Shown in pieces: positions 43,887 to 52,139 of a DNA stretch of 64,000 nt. The position numbers were made by a program, and so were the translations under genes. Every line of letters begins with the position of its first letter. Within the stretch, counting starts at the first letter, position 1. Under the pieces are notes generated by a model that had not been told where the DNA came from, did no database searches, and saw nothing but the letters and a program-made list of their open reading frames with translations. The stretch is taken from NCBI GenBank assembly GCA_013350285.1, contig JAAXWG010000004.1, positions 1 through 64,000 on the forward strand, in the 5' to 3' direction. This stretch comes from Candidatus Altimarinota bacterium. GTDB lineage: Bacteria > Patescibacteriota > Gracilibacteria > BD1-5 > UBA6164.

Positions 43887-44990
43887 TTAAGCGGATTGGA
43901 GACGAATACTAGATGCTGAATTAAGCATTTCAAGCATTGATTCAGTTCACTTTTCTCAATCTATAGGAGTACATTCATCGGTTATACTTAACCATTCTTG
44001 AATATCATTAGGGGCATTTTCTCAAGGAGTGTAACTTTGGCTTCATCCCTTAAAGTATCATTCTATCATAACTCATGCAATTTTTCTATTTCCTTCTAGT
44101 ATTTGTCTTGATACTTCTTTACAAACCTCTATTTGATTTTCCCATTTTTTTCAACTGTTTGCATGTGAAAAATCAACAATTATTCATTTATGAATTCAAT
44201 GCTTTTTTTGTAGAGCCTCTATTTTTTCTATATCTTCTTCAGAGTAATTTGGCTTCGTTCATCATCTTGCTATGAAGTGTCAATCAGGATTTCAAGAAGT
44301 TGTTATTCTTGCTGCTTTTCAATTTTTTGTAACTGATAAGAATGAATGGCTTTTTTCTCATGCTTTAATTGCATCTATAGCAACTTGTGGATCTCATTTT
44401 GTTCAGTTCTTAAAACCAATTGGCATAGAAAGTCATGATGCTAATTGTCTATGTGTTTGGCTTTCTACCGTTCTGGCTCCTATAGCTCACCAGCTTATAA
44501 GATCAGCAATATATTGAGGAGTTACTGGATCTAAAAATTCAGTTGCACAAGGAACTCATAATTGATTTATTTTTAATAATAATTCCCTTGCTAGCTTGAG
44601 ACCTTTATCTATATTGAAGCTTTCATCAAGATCAGGATCATTTACAGATCACTTCCATCATACAGTAGTACGAGGTTTTTCAAAGTAAACTCTCATTATA
44701 ATTTCAAGTTGAGGATATTTTTCTCTCCATTCTTTTACTTTTTTAGCATATTCAAGAGCTTCTTTATGGTTATGTATAGAGCAAGGTCATACTATAACAA
44801 GAGGTTTTGTTTTTATATCTTTAAGATTTATAATATCACTTATTTTTATTCTACTATCTTCTACAAATTTGGCAGTTACATTGTCTAGGGGAAATAACTT
44901 AATTAACTCTTTTGGAGTTATTATTTCTTCCACATTATCAATTCTTTTATCATCTACAATTGATAAAGTATCATTTTTTGGTTGTGTCAT
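43887..44990 (-). CDS. aroG: 3-deoxy-7-phosphoheptulonate synthase (class I DAHP synthase)
   Basis: 367 residues. LVIVGPCSIHNHKEALEYA, MRVYFEKPRTTVGWKG, GVPCATEFLDPVTPQYI, GARTVESQTHRQLASGLS, PIGFKNGTKG, and the late HANSGKKWENQIEVC and GVMIEGYFKGGSQ are the hallmarks of the AroF/G/H family. It condenses phosphoenolpyruvate and erythrose-4-phosphate, the first step of aromatic amino-acid synthesis. The start is ATG (MTQPKNDT). A Phe-rich leader and terminator lie upstream. Unusual in CPR bacteria, which mostly lack amino-acid pathways. Confidence 0.95.
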
Positions 44991-45010
44991 AAACAATAAA
45001 ATTAATAAAT

Positions 45011-45040
45011 AAAAAAGTTCTTCATTTTGCTGAAGAACTT
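45011..45040 (-). terminator. Attenuator terminator in front of DAHP synthase
   Basis: On the minus strand AAGTTCTTCA, GCAAAA loop, TGAAGAACTT, then TTTT: a perfect 10-bp stem and U-run, 21 bases before the DAHP synthase ATG. Its 5' arm plus loop (CTTCAGCA) is exactly complementary to TGCTGAAG at 45079-45086 in the leader gene. Confidence 0.85.
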
Positions 45041-45072
45041 AGGTTTTTTGTAATAAAATTTTAGCACAAAAA

Positions 45073-45141
45073 CTAATCCTTCAGCATTTCTCTAAAGAAG
45101 AAAAAGTAAAATCCAAAAGATATATATTTACTTGCATTCAT
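45073..45141 (-). CDS. Phe/Tyr-rich leader peptide of DAHP synthase
   Basis: 22 codons starting MNASKYIS, then FGFYFFFF, ending MLKD with TAG. An AAAGGAA Shine-Dalgarno lies 5-6 bases before the ATG. The codons ATG CTG AAG near the end provide TGCTGAAG, the antiterminator arm. Followed by 24 bases identical to the exporter leader region (from AGTTTTTGTGC onward) and then the terminator. Almost certainly a transcription attenuator sensing Phe-tRNA (and perhaps Tyr-tRNA). Confidence 0.78.
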   Translation of the reverse strand: MNASKYISFGFYFFFFREMLKD

Positions 45142-45236
45142 AATATTTCCTTTTGTGTTAAAAATACTTTTATACCATAATCATTTTTTTATAAAAAGCA
45201 AACTTTTTTATGAAAAAATAAAAAGACTAAAAAAAT

Positions 45237-45264
45237 TTGACATACAAAGCTATATTTCTATACT
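45237..45264 (+). promoter_or_regulatory. Promoter of tRNA-Gly(UCA)
   Basis: TTGACA (45237-45242) and TATACT (45259-45264), 16 bases apart, ending 22 bases before the tRNA. Confidence 0.75.
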
Positions 45265-45286
45265 ACATAAGCTTTTTGAAAATTAT

Positions 45287-45365
45287 GCGAGGGTAACATA
45301 AAAGAGTGAGTGTACTAAGGCTTCAACCCTTGGGTGTGCGAGTTCAAACCTCGTCCCTCGCTCCA
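45287..45365 (+). tRNA. tRNA-Gly(UCA), the UGA-decoding tRNA
   Basis: Acceptor stem GCGAGGG (45287-45293) pairs with CCCTCGC; discriminator T and an encoded CCA follow. T arm GCGAG-TTCAAAC-CTCGT. The anticodon stem TAAGG/CCTTG encloses the loop CTTCAAC, giving anticodon UCA (45323-45325), which reads UGA. The U discriminator fits glycine identity. The D arm (ACAT/GTGT) is weak and one extra base seems to lie between it and the anticodon stem. Short variable loop, so it is not a selenocysteine tRNA. It explains the TGA = Gly readings throughout the window. Confidence 0.9.
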
Positions 45366-45402
45366 TAAATTTTAAAAGTTGAGGAGGTTTGAAAAGAGGT
45401 TT
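45347..45402. repeat. tRNA 3'-end repeat, copy A
   Basis: AAACCTCGTCCCTCGCTCCA and the following TAAATTTTAAAAGTTGAGG to GGTTTTTTG form a unit of about 55 bases that recurs almost exactly at 45474-45530. Confidence 0.88.
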
Positions 45403-45473
45403 TTTGTGAAAGCAAAAATTTGAAAGCGATGAATAAGAGCTTTCAAAACGGATGGCTGACCCGTAAGGGCACC

Positions 45474-45530
45474 AAACCTCGTCCCTCGCTCCATAAATTT
45501 TAAAAGTTGAGGAGGTTTGAAAGGAGGTTT
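45474..45530. repeat. tRNA 3'-end repeat, copy B
   Basis: A second copy of the tRNA 3' part with CCA and its downstream sequence, without a full tRNA 5' half. The 70 bases between the copies (45403-45473) hold no supported gene. This could be a duplicated terminator region, a decayed second tRNA, or the scar of an integration event. Confidence 0.85.
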
Positions 45531-45685
45531 TTTGCTCTTTTCTTTAGCCTTAAAATAAAGAAAGAAGTAAAAAAATGAAAAATAGAAATTAGAAAAAAGA
45601 ATCAAAACTTTCTTTTCTCGCTTGTGTTTTTCATTTTTTTTGTTAATATTCCATTATATTTTATATTTTGAGTTTTAATTAGTTT

Positions 45686-46018
45686 ATGGCAAATAGTCAC
45701 GGTCTTACTTCAAGAATCGTAAAAAAGCAAGCAGCAGCAAGAAGGTTATCTAAAAATAAAAAGGCAACTTTTCAAATATATATTGGAAATGAAAATCCAC
45801 AAACAAGAAAAAATACAAGTTATAAAGCGAGAATTCATTATTTTGAAAATAAACAAAATTTTCCAAAGAAAAGATTGATGACAAAAAATCCACAAAGCCT
45901 TATAGAACAAGGAATTATTGATGAAAGAGGGTTTTTTGTAAAAGGAAAAAAGAAAAATTTCCTTACAAAATCTATGGTAGATAAGACTGGACTTGATTTT
46001 TATGGTATGCCAAGATAA
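45686..46018 (+). CDS. Unknown basic protein (110 aa)
   Basis: 110 residues, MANSHGLTSRIVKKQAAARR at the start, rich in Lys and Arg (KNKKATFQIYIG, KGKKKNFLTKSM), ending LDFYGMPR. It looks like a small nucleic-acid-binding or ribosome-associated protein, but I do not recognise the family. No TGA codon is used. It lies 19 bases upstream of rsmE on the same strand, which fits a ribosome-related role. The 155 bases before it contain no gene. Confidence 0.65.
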   Translation: MANSHGLTSRIVKKQAAARRLSKNKKATFQIYIGNENPQTRKNTSYKARIHYFENKQNFPKKRLMTKNPQSLIEQGIIDERGFFVKGKKKNFLTKSMVDKTGLDFYGMPR

Positions 46019-46036
46019 AAATAATATTTTCCAAAA

Positions 46037-46744
46037 ATGCACAGATTTTTTATAGCAAATTTTTCTTGAAATCAAGATTTTATTCTTAAAGATAAACAAC
46101 TAGTTCACCAAATTATAAATGTATTTCGTGCAAAAGTGTGAGATGCATTTATTTTTTTTGATGGAAAAACTCTTTTTGATTTTGTTTACAAATTATCAAA
46201 AAGAGAAAAAAATGAACTTCATTTTTATTTTGAGGGGAAAAAAGAAAAATCATGATTAAAAAAAGAAATTTTTCTTTTTCAGGCTTTGCCAAATAAATTA
46301 TCAAAAATAGAATATATTTTGCAAAAATGAGTAGAGGTAGGAATTTCTCATTTTTTATTTTTTCAAGCAGAAAGAAGCCAAAAACTTATTATTTCTCCAA
46401 ATAAAGAAGAAAGACTTCTTTCTATTATGCAAGAAGCACTTGAGCAATCATGATGAAATATTTTTCCAAGTCTTCAGTTTCTTGATAAAAATAATTTTGA
46501 TATAAAGGAAGGGGAAACAATTTTTTTTCATCATGAAGCAGATAAAAAAGCTCTTTATTTAAAAAATATTCCTTTTTGAGAAGATGAAAAAATAAATATT
46601 ATTATTGGTCCAGAGTGAGGACTTAGTGAAAAAGAAGTACAGGTTTTTCAAGAAAAATGATATATTCAATCCTATTTATGATCAAATATATTGAGAACAG
46701 AAACCGTTTCTTCAGTTGTTTGATTTTATATTCTCCAAAGCTAA
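46037..46744 (+). CDS. rsmE: 16S rRNA m3U1498 methyltransferase
   Basis: 235 residues. Start MHRFFIANF, then QALPNKLSKIEYILQKGVEV, FFQAERSQ, EALEQSGG, and the SPOUT knot motifs IIGPEGGLSEKEV and LGSNILRTETVSS. RsmE methylates U1498 of 16S rRNA. Several of these glycines are TGA. Length is standard. Confidence 0.93.
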
Positions 46745-46837
46745 ATTAAATTGCTTGAGAAAATATTTTAAATCTGGACTTTTTGTTTTTAAAAAGATTT
46801 CTCTACTTCAGTCAAATGATAAGATTTTTTCTTGGTA

Positions 46838-47587
46838 TTATTTCACAATGTATTCTTTATCCTTGTATTTTTCTTGAAAATCTTTAACCAAAGCCCAAAA
46901 ACTATTTTCTATAAGTCATGGAATTTTTGTTTCAAAATCCCAAAGCTGTTTTTTGATTTTGTTTCTCATCGTTGTTTCTCCAATAGGACAAGAACAAGGA
47001 GAAAAAGGAATATTTTTTTGATTACAGAGAGTTTGTATATCTTTTTCTCTGACATAAGAAAGTGGGCGAATAAAAGTAAAATCTCAGCATTCCATCTTAT
47101 TTATAGGAGGCATAATTTTTAGTTTTCGTCCTTGAGTCATATTCATAAAAGAAGTCGTTACAATATCATCCATATGATGCCCAAGACATATTTTTGTTGC
47201 TCCTATTTTATTGGCAGTTTTCATAAGAGCTATTCTTCTTGCATAAGCACACCGTTGACAACTTTGACCTAGTCCATCGTTGAGTTTTGAATCTTTTGGA
47301 AGTTTGAGATTGATTTTTTCAAGAGGAATTTTTAATACTTCTTCATAATATTTTCTTTTTTCTTCAAATTGTATATCACAATTAATAAGAAATTCTTTGA
47401 AAATATAAACTCCATAAAGTTCAAATTTTTCTTTTCTTTGTTTTTTTAATTCGCTTAGTATATACCCAAGAATCATACTATCTTTTCCTCATGATACTCA
47501 GATGATTACTTTTTCCTCTCCTTGTATCATTCCAAAATCTTTTATGGCTCTTTTTGTAAGAGCAATTATATTTTTTTCTAGAGACAT
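46838..47587 (-). CDS. TtcA/TilS-family tRNA-modifying ATPase
   Basis: 249 residues. PP-loop motif VIIGVSGGKDSMILGYIL, then SCQRCAYARRIALM (CxxC) and LGHHMDDIVTTSFMNM, as in TtcA, which makes 2-thiocytidine 32 in tRNA using an iron-sulfur cluster. A further CSCPIGE pair is near the C-terminus. The two motif glycines GVSGG are TGA. Convergent with rsmE. TtcA is the best guess; a TtuA-type 2-thiouridine enzyme is possible. Confidence 0.85.
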
Positions 47588-47630
47588 ATATTTATTTTAA
47601 GATTAGGAAAAGAGAATAATAAAAAAGTCC

Positions 47631-47654
47631 TCTTTTTCAAGAGAACTTTTTTTT
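47631..47654 (-). terminator. Intrinsic terminator
   Basis: AAAAGTCCTCTT, TTTC loop, AAGAGAACTTTTTTTT: a stem with one mismatch just past the lipoprotein stop at 47668. Confidence 0.8.
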
Positions 47655-47667
47655 ATTTTCTACCAAA

Positions 47668-47907
47668 TTATTCAGCAGTAGCTTCTTCAGTAGTAGCTTC
47701 TTCAGTAGTAGCTTCCTCAGTAGTAGCTTCTTCAGTAGTAGCTTCTTCAGTAGTAGCTTCTTCAGTAGTAGCTGCTTCTTCAGTAGTAGCTGCTTCTTCA
47801 GTAGTAGTTTCTTCTGAAGTAGTTTCTTCAGTAGTTTCAGTTTTAGTACCACAAGAAGCTAAAAAAGCTAATGCGATAACTGCAAATAGAGCTAATAATT
47901 TTTTCAT
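47668..47907 (-). CDS. Lipoprotein with TTEEA tandem repeats
   Basis: 79 residues. MKKLLALFAVIALAFLASC is a lipoprotein signal with the lipobox Cys at residue 19. The whole mature part is a 5-residue repeat (EEATT with variants such as EEAATT), encoded by 15-base units; it is highly acidic and Thr-rich. No domain follows. It may act as a flexible surface spacer. Upstream in-frame codons exist, but the hydrophobic signal starts best at this ATG. Confidence 0.75.
   Translation of the reverse strand: MKKLLALFAVIALAFLASCGTKTETTEETTSEETTTEEAATTEEAATTEEATTEEATTEEATTEEATTEEATTEEATAE
47674..47845. repeat. 15-base tandem repeat (VNTR) in lipoprotein gene
   Basis: About ten or more units of AGTAGTAGCTTCTTC-type sequence (plus strand), with occasional 18-base units where GCTGC replaces GC. 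The unit length keeps the reading frame, so copy-number changes would lengthen or shorten the protein. Confidence 0.9.
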
Positions 47908-48122
47908 ACGAATTTGTATTATATAATAAATAAGCCAGTACATTATAACAAGAAAAAATATTTTTCAATATTATTTCCCTTTATTGCTATTTACTTTTTA
48001 TTTTTATATTTTTTAATAAAAACTAATCATACATTTTTTGAAAAAAACTAAATGTTTATTTGTATTTTCTGATACTTTTTTTACAATAGGAGGAAAGTAT
48101 TTATTTTATTTTAAAAAAATCT

Positions 48123-49523
48123 ATGAGAAACAGAAAAAGAACAAATAATAACTTCCAAATATGGAAAAATATTAAGGATTATTCTATCCCTTTAGTTGTT
48201 ATTATTATCATACTTCTTTTGATAATAAATTTTATTTTTTCATCTTGAAAAAAAGATTTAAATAAAGAAAATAAGAATGGATTAAGTATAAGTCTTGATT
48301 CTCCTGATTCAGAAGCATATGTACAGTATCCTTGAGATTATAAAAAGAAAATAGAAGCAGGTTTGAGTCTATATAAATGAGAAAAAATAATAGTAAAAAC
48401 AGGGACTCTTACAATAAAAGAAAAAAATATAGGAGAATATAGGCTTAATAAACTTTGAGAATTAAAATATAATGAAAATGGAAGTTTTTCACTTTTTTCT
48501 TCTGATGTGTGGGTAAAAAATAAAAATCCTGTCACTGTAGATATGCGATTTGCAAGTCTTAATATTTGAGAAAATTCAGTATTAAATCTTACACAAAATG
48601 ATGTACTAAGCACTATTTATCTTTTGGATGGTTTTGTAGAAGTATCAAATCTAGCTGGAAAAAATACAGTTCTTGCTCCATGACAAAAAATAATGATTGC
48701 GAGAACAGATGCGGCAAAAGAAGATATTGATATAGCACTTCAAAAAGAAGATATAGATGATTATTTTAAGGCAAGCGATTGGTTTATCAAAAATAATGGA
48801 GAAAGTTATTTAGTGGAAGCAAAAAACTCTAGTGGAACAGGAAAAACACTTTCTTGAGCAACAAATAATGAAGATATGCTTATTCATTTTTCTGATTTGG
48901 AAGATGAACAGACTGTTTCTGAAGAAAATATATCTATCAATGGAACCTTTGATGACGAAGAGATAGCAGATATAACACTTTGAAATATAAAAGCCAAAAT
49001 AGATAAACAAGAAAAAACTTTTTCTTTTTCCCAAGTTTCTCTCGATAAAAAAGTAAATGATCTCATATTTAAGGTATATAACCAAGATGAAGTAGTAGTT
49101 TGAAAATATGTTTATACAATATATTCTACTATTTGAGAAGAAAATACAGTTAAGGCATCTGATGAAGAGGATGATGAAGAAAATAATCCTTTTGATGTAA
49201 AAAATTATTCTTTGGATTCTACCAATTTTAAATTTATTTCTCCAAAGCAAAATCCTTATACAACAAGTGATGATGTTGTAATGATAGAATGAATGGTTCC
49301 ATCAAAAACAGTTGCAAAAATTGAGGTAAACGACTTTGTATTGACTAAATTTATCTCAAACTGAGCTTATTGGAAATATTATGCAAACAAAGATTTTTGA
49401 AATCTAAAAGAATGACTCAATGTGTATGAAGTAAAATATTATAATGCTTCTTGAAAAATGATTTATAAAAATGCTTTTTCTATTATAAAAAGTGCTTGAG
49501 TTGGATCAGGGGGAACAAATTAA
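48123..49523 (+). CDS. FecR-like membrane-anchored protein
   Basis: 466 residues. A single N-terminal helix (YSIPLVVIIIILLLIINFIF) puts the rest outside. The next part (VKTGTLTIKEKNIGEYRLN, NGSFSLFSSDVWVKN, LTQNDVLSTIYLLDGFVEVS, LAPGQKIMIA) has the repeated beta-strand pattern of FecR domains. The C-terminal part contains a second beta domain (FISPKQNPYTTSDDVVMIEG). No sigma factor is adjacent, so a signalling role is not supported; it may be a surface beta-protein. Confidence 0.65.
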
Positions 49524-49541
49524 TAATTAATTCTATTTATT

Positions 49542-49862
49542 ATGGAAAAATATTGGTTTAAAACAAAAAAATATTGATATGGATTTACTCCTGTATCATG
49601 AGCCTGATGGGCGGCAACTTTTATATTTACTTTTTTTATAATTGCTATACTCTATAGTCATAATTTTTTTGTTGACTTATGACCAAGTAAACAAGAAATA
49701 GTTGAATGAATTATAGAAATAATACTTTCCCTCTGAGTGTTTTCTTATTATTTTGAGAAAAAAACAGAGTGAGAACTAAGATGGAGGTGGTGAGAGTGAA
49801 TAAAATCAAAACCTAAAATTAAATCTTACACAAAAAGTAAGGTCAAAACTAAAAAAAAATAG
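49542..49862 (+). CDS. Small two-helix membrane protein
   Basis: 106 residues. MEKYWFKTKKYGYGFTPVSG then hydrophobic GWAATFIFTFFIIAILYS and IEIILSLGVFSYYFE, then a basic tail (GEGIKSKPKIKSYTKSKVKT). Proteins with a WFKxKxYGYGxxPVSxxGW start are common in CPR genomes, but their function is unknown. It follows the FecR-like gene by 18 bases, probably in one operon. Confidence 0.7.
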
Positions 49863-49891
49863 TGTTTCTCATCTGAGAAACACTATTTTTT
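49861..49891 (+). terminator. Intrinsic terminator
   Basis: AGTGTTTCTCATCTGAGAAA then CACTATTTTTT: an 11-bp stem overlapping the stop of the upstream gene. Confidence 0.9.
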
Positions 49892-50250
49892 AATGACCAC
49901 AACTACATCATCATCCACAAGAATATCCATCATCTTCACAATCATCATCTGAACAACAAGATTCTCAACAACAAGAACTTTCTTCTCCTCCTCAAATAAT
50001 ACTTAAAAACATTGTTTTTAATTCTTCCTCTTCTGGAATCATTCCTTCAAAAATAATATCTTTAAAATCAATAGATTCTTCTTCAATTATTAGAGCAGGA
50101 TTTGCAGATATATTAAGTTCTTCTTTTAGAGTCTTATCATTTGTTTCTTCTACTGTAATAAAGTCATTGAGACCAAGCTCAAGAAGACTATTTTGTACCC
50201 TTTTTAGAAGTTCAATTCAACTCTCTGTTTCACTATAAATTATTACTTTC
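49890..50250 (-). CDS. Thioredoxin-fold protein with Cys-rich tail, apparent frameshift
   Basis: The main frame reads GIELLKRVQNSLLELGLNDF, then ISANPALIIEEESIDFKDII, a small thioredoxin-like fold, and ends in a Cys/Gly/His tail with seven Cys residues (SSCCGESCC, DDDC, YSCGGG, CSCGH). The natural start MKVIIYSETE at 50250 is one base out of frame with it; a +1 shift near 50220 would join them. Without a shift, GTG at 50231 would give a protein lacking the first beta strand. The tail suggests metal or redox chemistry. Sequencing error is an equally good explanation. Confidence 0.6.
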
Positions 50251-50274
50251 ATACATAGTTAAAATTAAAAATAT

Positions 50275-50316
50275 AAAAAAATATTCCTCTTTTATTATAG
50301 AGAAATATTTTTTTTA
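50275..50316 (-). terminator. Intrinsic terminator after rplY
   Basis: AAAAAATATTCCTCT...AGAGAAATATTTTTTTT, a stem of about 14 bp with one mismatch, 20 bases past the rplY stop. Confidence 0.8.
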
Positions 50317-50334
50317 TAAAGTATTTTTTCAAAA

Positions 50335-50943
50335 TTATTCAGATTTTTCTTCTTCTGTAACTTCTACTGGAGCTTCATTTGATTCTTCAACAACTTTTGG
50401 TTTTGCAGCAGAAACAATAACATCTTCTCCATGAACAAGAACCTCAAATTTACTTGCATCTATTTTTACATCAGATACTCTTACAGCATCACCAAATTCT
50501 ACAAGAAGAGATAAATCCACTTCAAAATTATCTACCAAATCTTTAGGAAGACATTTTACTTCTATTTCTTTCATATGTTCTTCTATGATCGCCCCTTCTC
50601 TTTTTGCCTGAGACTCTCAAATAAAATGGAGAGGAATATGAGTAATAAGCTTTTCTCCTTTTGTAATAGCATAGAAATCTACATGGATAAAATCTCCTGT
50701 AACTGGTGCTTTTTGAAAATCATGAATAAGAACCTCTATGTCTTTTTTCCCAACAATAAGGTTTATAATATGACTTTCACCAGCCTTACGATAAGTTTTT
50801 AGTATATCTGAGTGGTCAAGTTTTAATAATATTGGTTCTTGAGAATGACCATATACAACACAAGGCACTTTCTTTGAATTTCTTATAGTACTTAATTTTT
50901 CATCACCTATTCTTATCTCGGCAACGAGTTCTATTTTTTCCAT
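50335..50943 (-). CDS. rplY: Ribosomal protein bL25 (CTC type)
   Basis: 202 residues. N-terminal 5S rRNA-binding domain (VAEIRIGDEKLSTIRNSKKV, PCVVYGHSQEPILLKL, DFQKAPVTGDFIHVDFYAI) and the longer C-terminal TL5/CTC domain (EIEVKCLPKDLVDNFEVDLS). The tail is acidic (VEVTEEEKSE). Binds 5S rRNA in the large subunit. One TGA codon joins the two halves. Confidence 0.93.
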
Positions 50944-51081
50944 AATATGTTTATAAATAATAGAATAATAAATTATTGCTCACCGATTTTATACAAAAAA
51001 AGAAAATTATCAAAACTTTTTTGTAAAAAAAGAAATTTAGTTTATAATTTAAGAGAATATAAAAAAATAAAAATAAAAAAT

Positions 51082-51303
51082 ATGAAAAAAAGACAAAAAA
51101 GAATTCTAAGACATATTTTTAGAAATACACAGATACTTCTTGCCTCTATTGCTGTCATTATGGTATGGAGAGGAGTATGGAATTTTTTGGATTATTATAT
51201 CTTTCCTGAGTCTTTTTTCGTATCAAACTTTATCAGTATAATCCTTTGAGGTCTTATAATTTTCTTTAATGATTTTGATATTGAGGAACTAAAAGGACAA
51301 TAA
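51082..51303 (+). CDS. Small membrane protein upstream of yebC
   Basis: 73 residues: a basic start MKKRQKRILRHIFRNT, a hydrophobic helix (ILLASIAVIMVWRGVWNFLD), then FFVSNFISIILGGLIIFFND and an acidic end. The pattern resembles small CPR membrane proteins with a WRGxWNLxDxYxFP core. Function unknown. It starts 15 bases before yebC ends its spacer and is probably cotranscribed with it. Confidence 0.65.
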
Positions 51304-51317
51304 TATATTAAAAAAGT

Positions 51318-52097
51318 ATGGCAAGACATAGTAAATGGCATAATATAAAACATAGAAAAGCAGCTCAAGATGCAAAAAAATGAAAAATGTATGCAATTCA
51401 TGCAAAACTTATAGCAATGGCTGCAGTATCATGAGGAGACCCTTTAAAAAACTCAAGTCTTGATATGGCTATTATCAAGGCAAAACAAGATGGTGTTCCT
51501 GCAGAAAACATAGAAAGAGCAATAAAAAGAGGAACGGGACAAGATAAAAATGATACAGAAATTCTCAGTATTGTGTATGAATGATATGCTCCTTGATGAG
51601 TTGCTGTTGTTGTTTCTGTTGTTACCGATAATAAAAATAGAACAGCTTCAAATATAAGGCATATATTTTCAAAATATGGGGGAAATATGGGGGAGCCTTG
51701 AAGTGTATCTTGGATATTTCAAAAAAAATGAGTACTTGTTTTTGAAAAAGAAAATACAGATATTTCAAAACTTGAAGAGCTTGTTTTTGAAACAGATGTT
51801 GAAGATATGAAAGAAGAAGATGATATAGTGAAACTTATAGTTGCACCAGAGAGTTTTTGAGAAGTAAGAAAATTTTTTCTCAATAAATGATTTACAATAA
51901 ATGAATCCTGAACAGAATTTATTCCAAATAATGAAGTAGAAGTAAATGAATTTGATAAAGTGCTTAAGATTACAAAAATGATAGAAGCACTCGAAGAAGA
52001 TGAAGATGTGGAAGATTATGCAATGAATTACAATATAGATGAAAAATTGCAAGAAGAAGTAGATGAATTTATAGAAAAAAATACTTTTAGGACATAA
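51318..52097 (+). CDS. yebC: YebC/PmpR/TACO1-family protein
   Basis: 259 residues. [20 protein letters not shown] is the diagnostic start; [60 protein letters not shown] follow. YebC proteins act in translation (relief of ribosome stalling at proline runs) or as DNA-binding regulators. Many of the Gly codons are TGA. A clean terminator follows. Confidence 0.95.
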
Positions 52098-52104
52098 AAT
52101 GCTA

Positions 52105-52137
52105 TAAAAAAGACATTCATTATGAATGTCTTTTTTT
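52105..52137. terminator. Intrinsic terminator
   Basis: AAAAAAGACATTCATTATGA followed by ATGTCTTTTTTT: a perfect stem between convergent yebC and the gene at 52140. Confidence 0.92.
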
Positions 52138-52139
52138 AC

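Noticed and set aside
45287-45365. tRNA with UCA anticodon as a selenocysteine tRNA or a code-4 tRNA-Trp
   Set aside because: The variable loop and acceptor are of ordinary length, unlike tRNA-Sec, and the many in-frame TGA codons fall on Gly, not Trp, positions; TGG is used for Trp.
45403-45496. A second complete tRNA upstream of the repeated tRNA 3' end
   Set aside because: The 5' part does not pair with the CCCTCGC acceptor strand beyond four bases and I could not form an anticodon arm with U33.
47674-47845. Tandem repeat as a CRISPR array
   Set aside because: 15-base units without spacers encode an acidic lipoprotein repeat.
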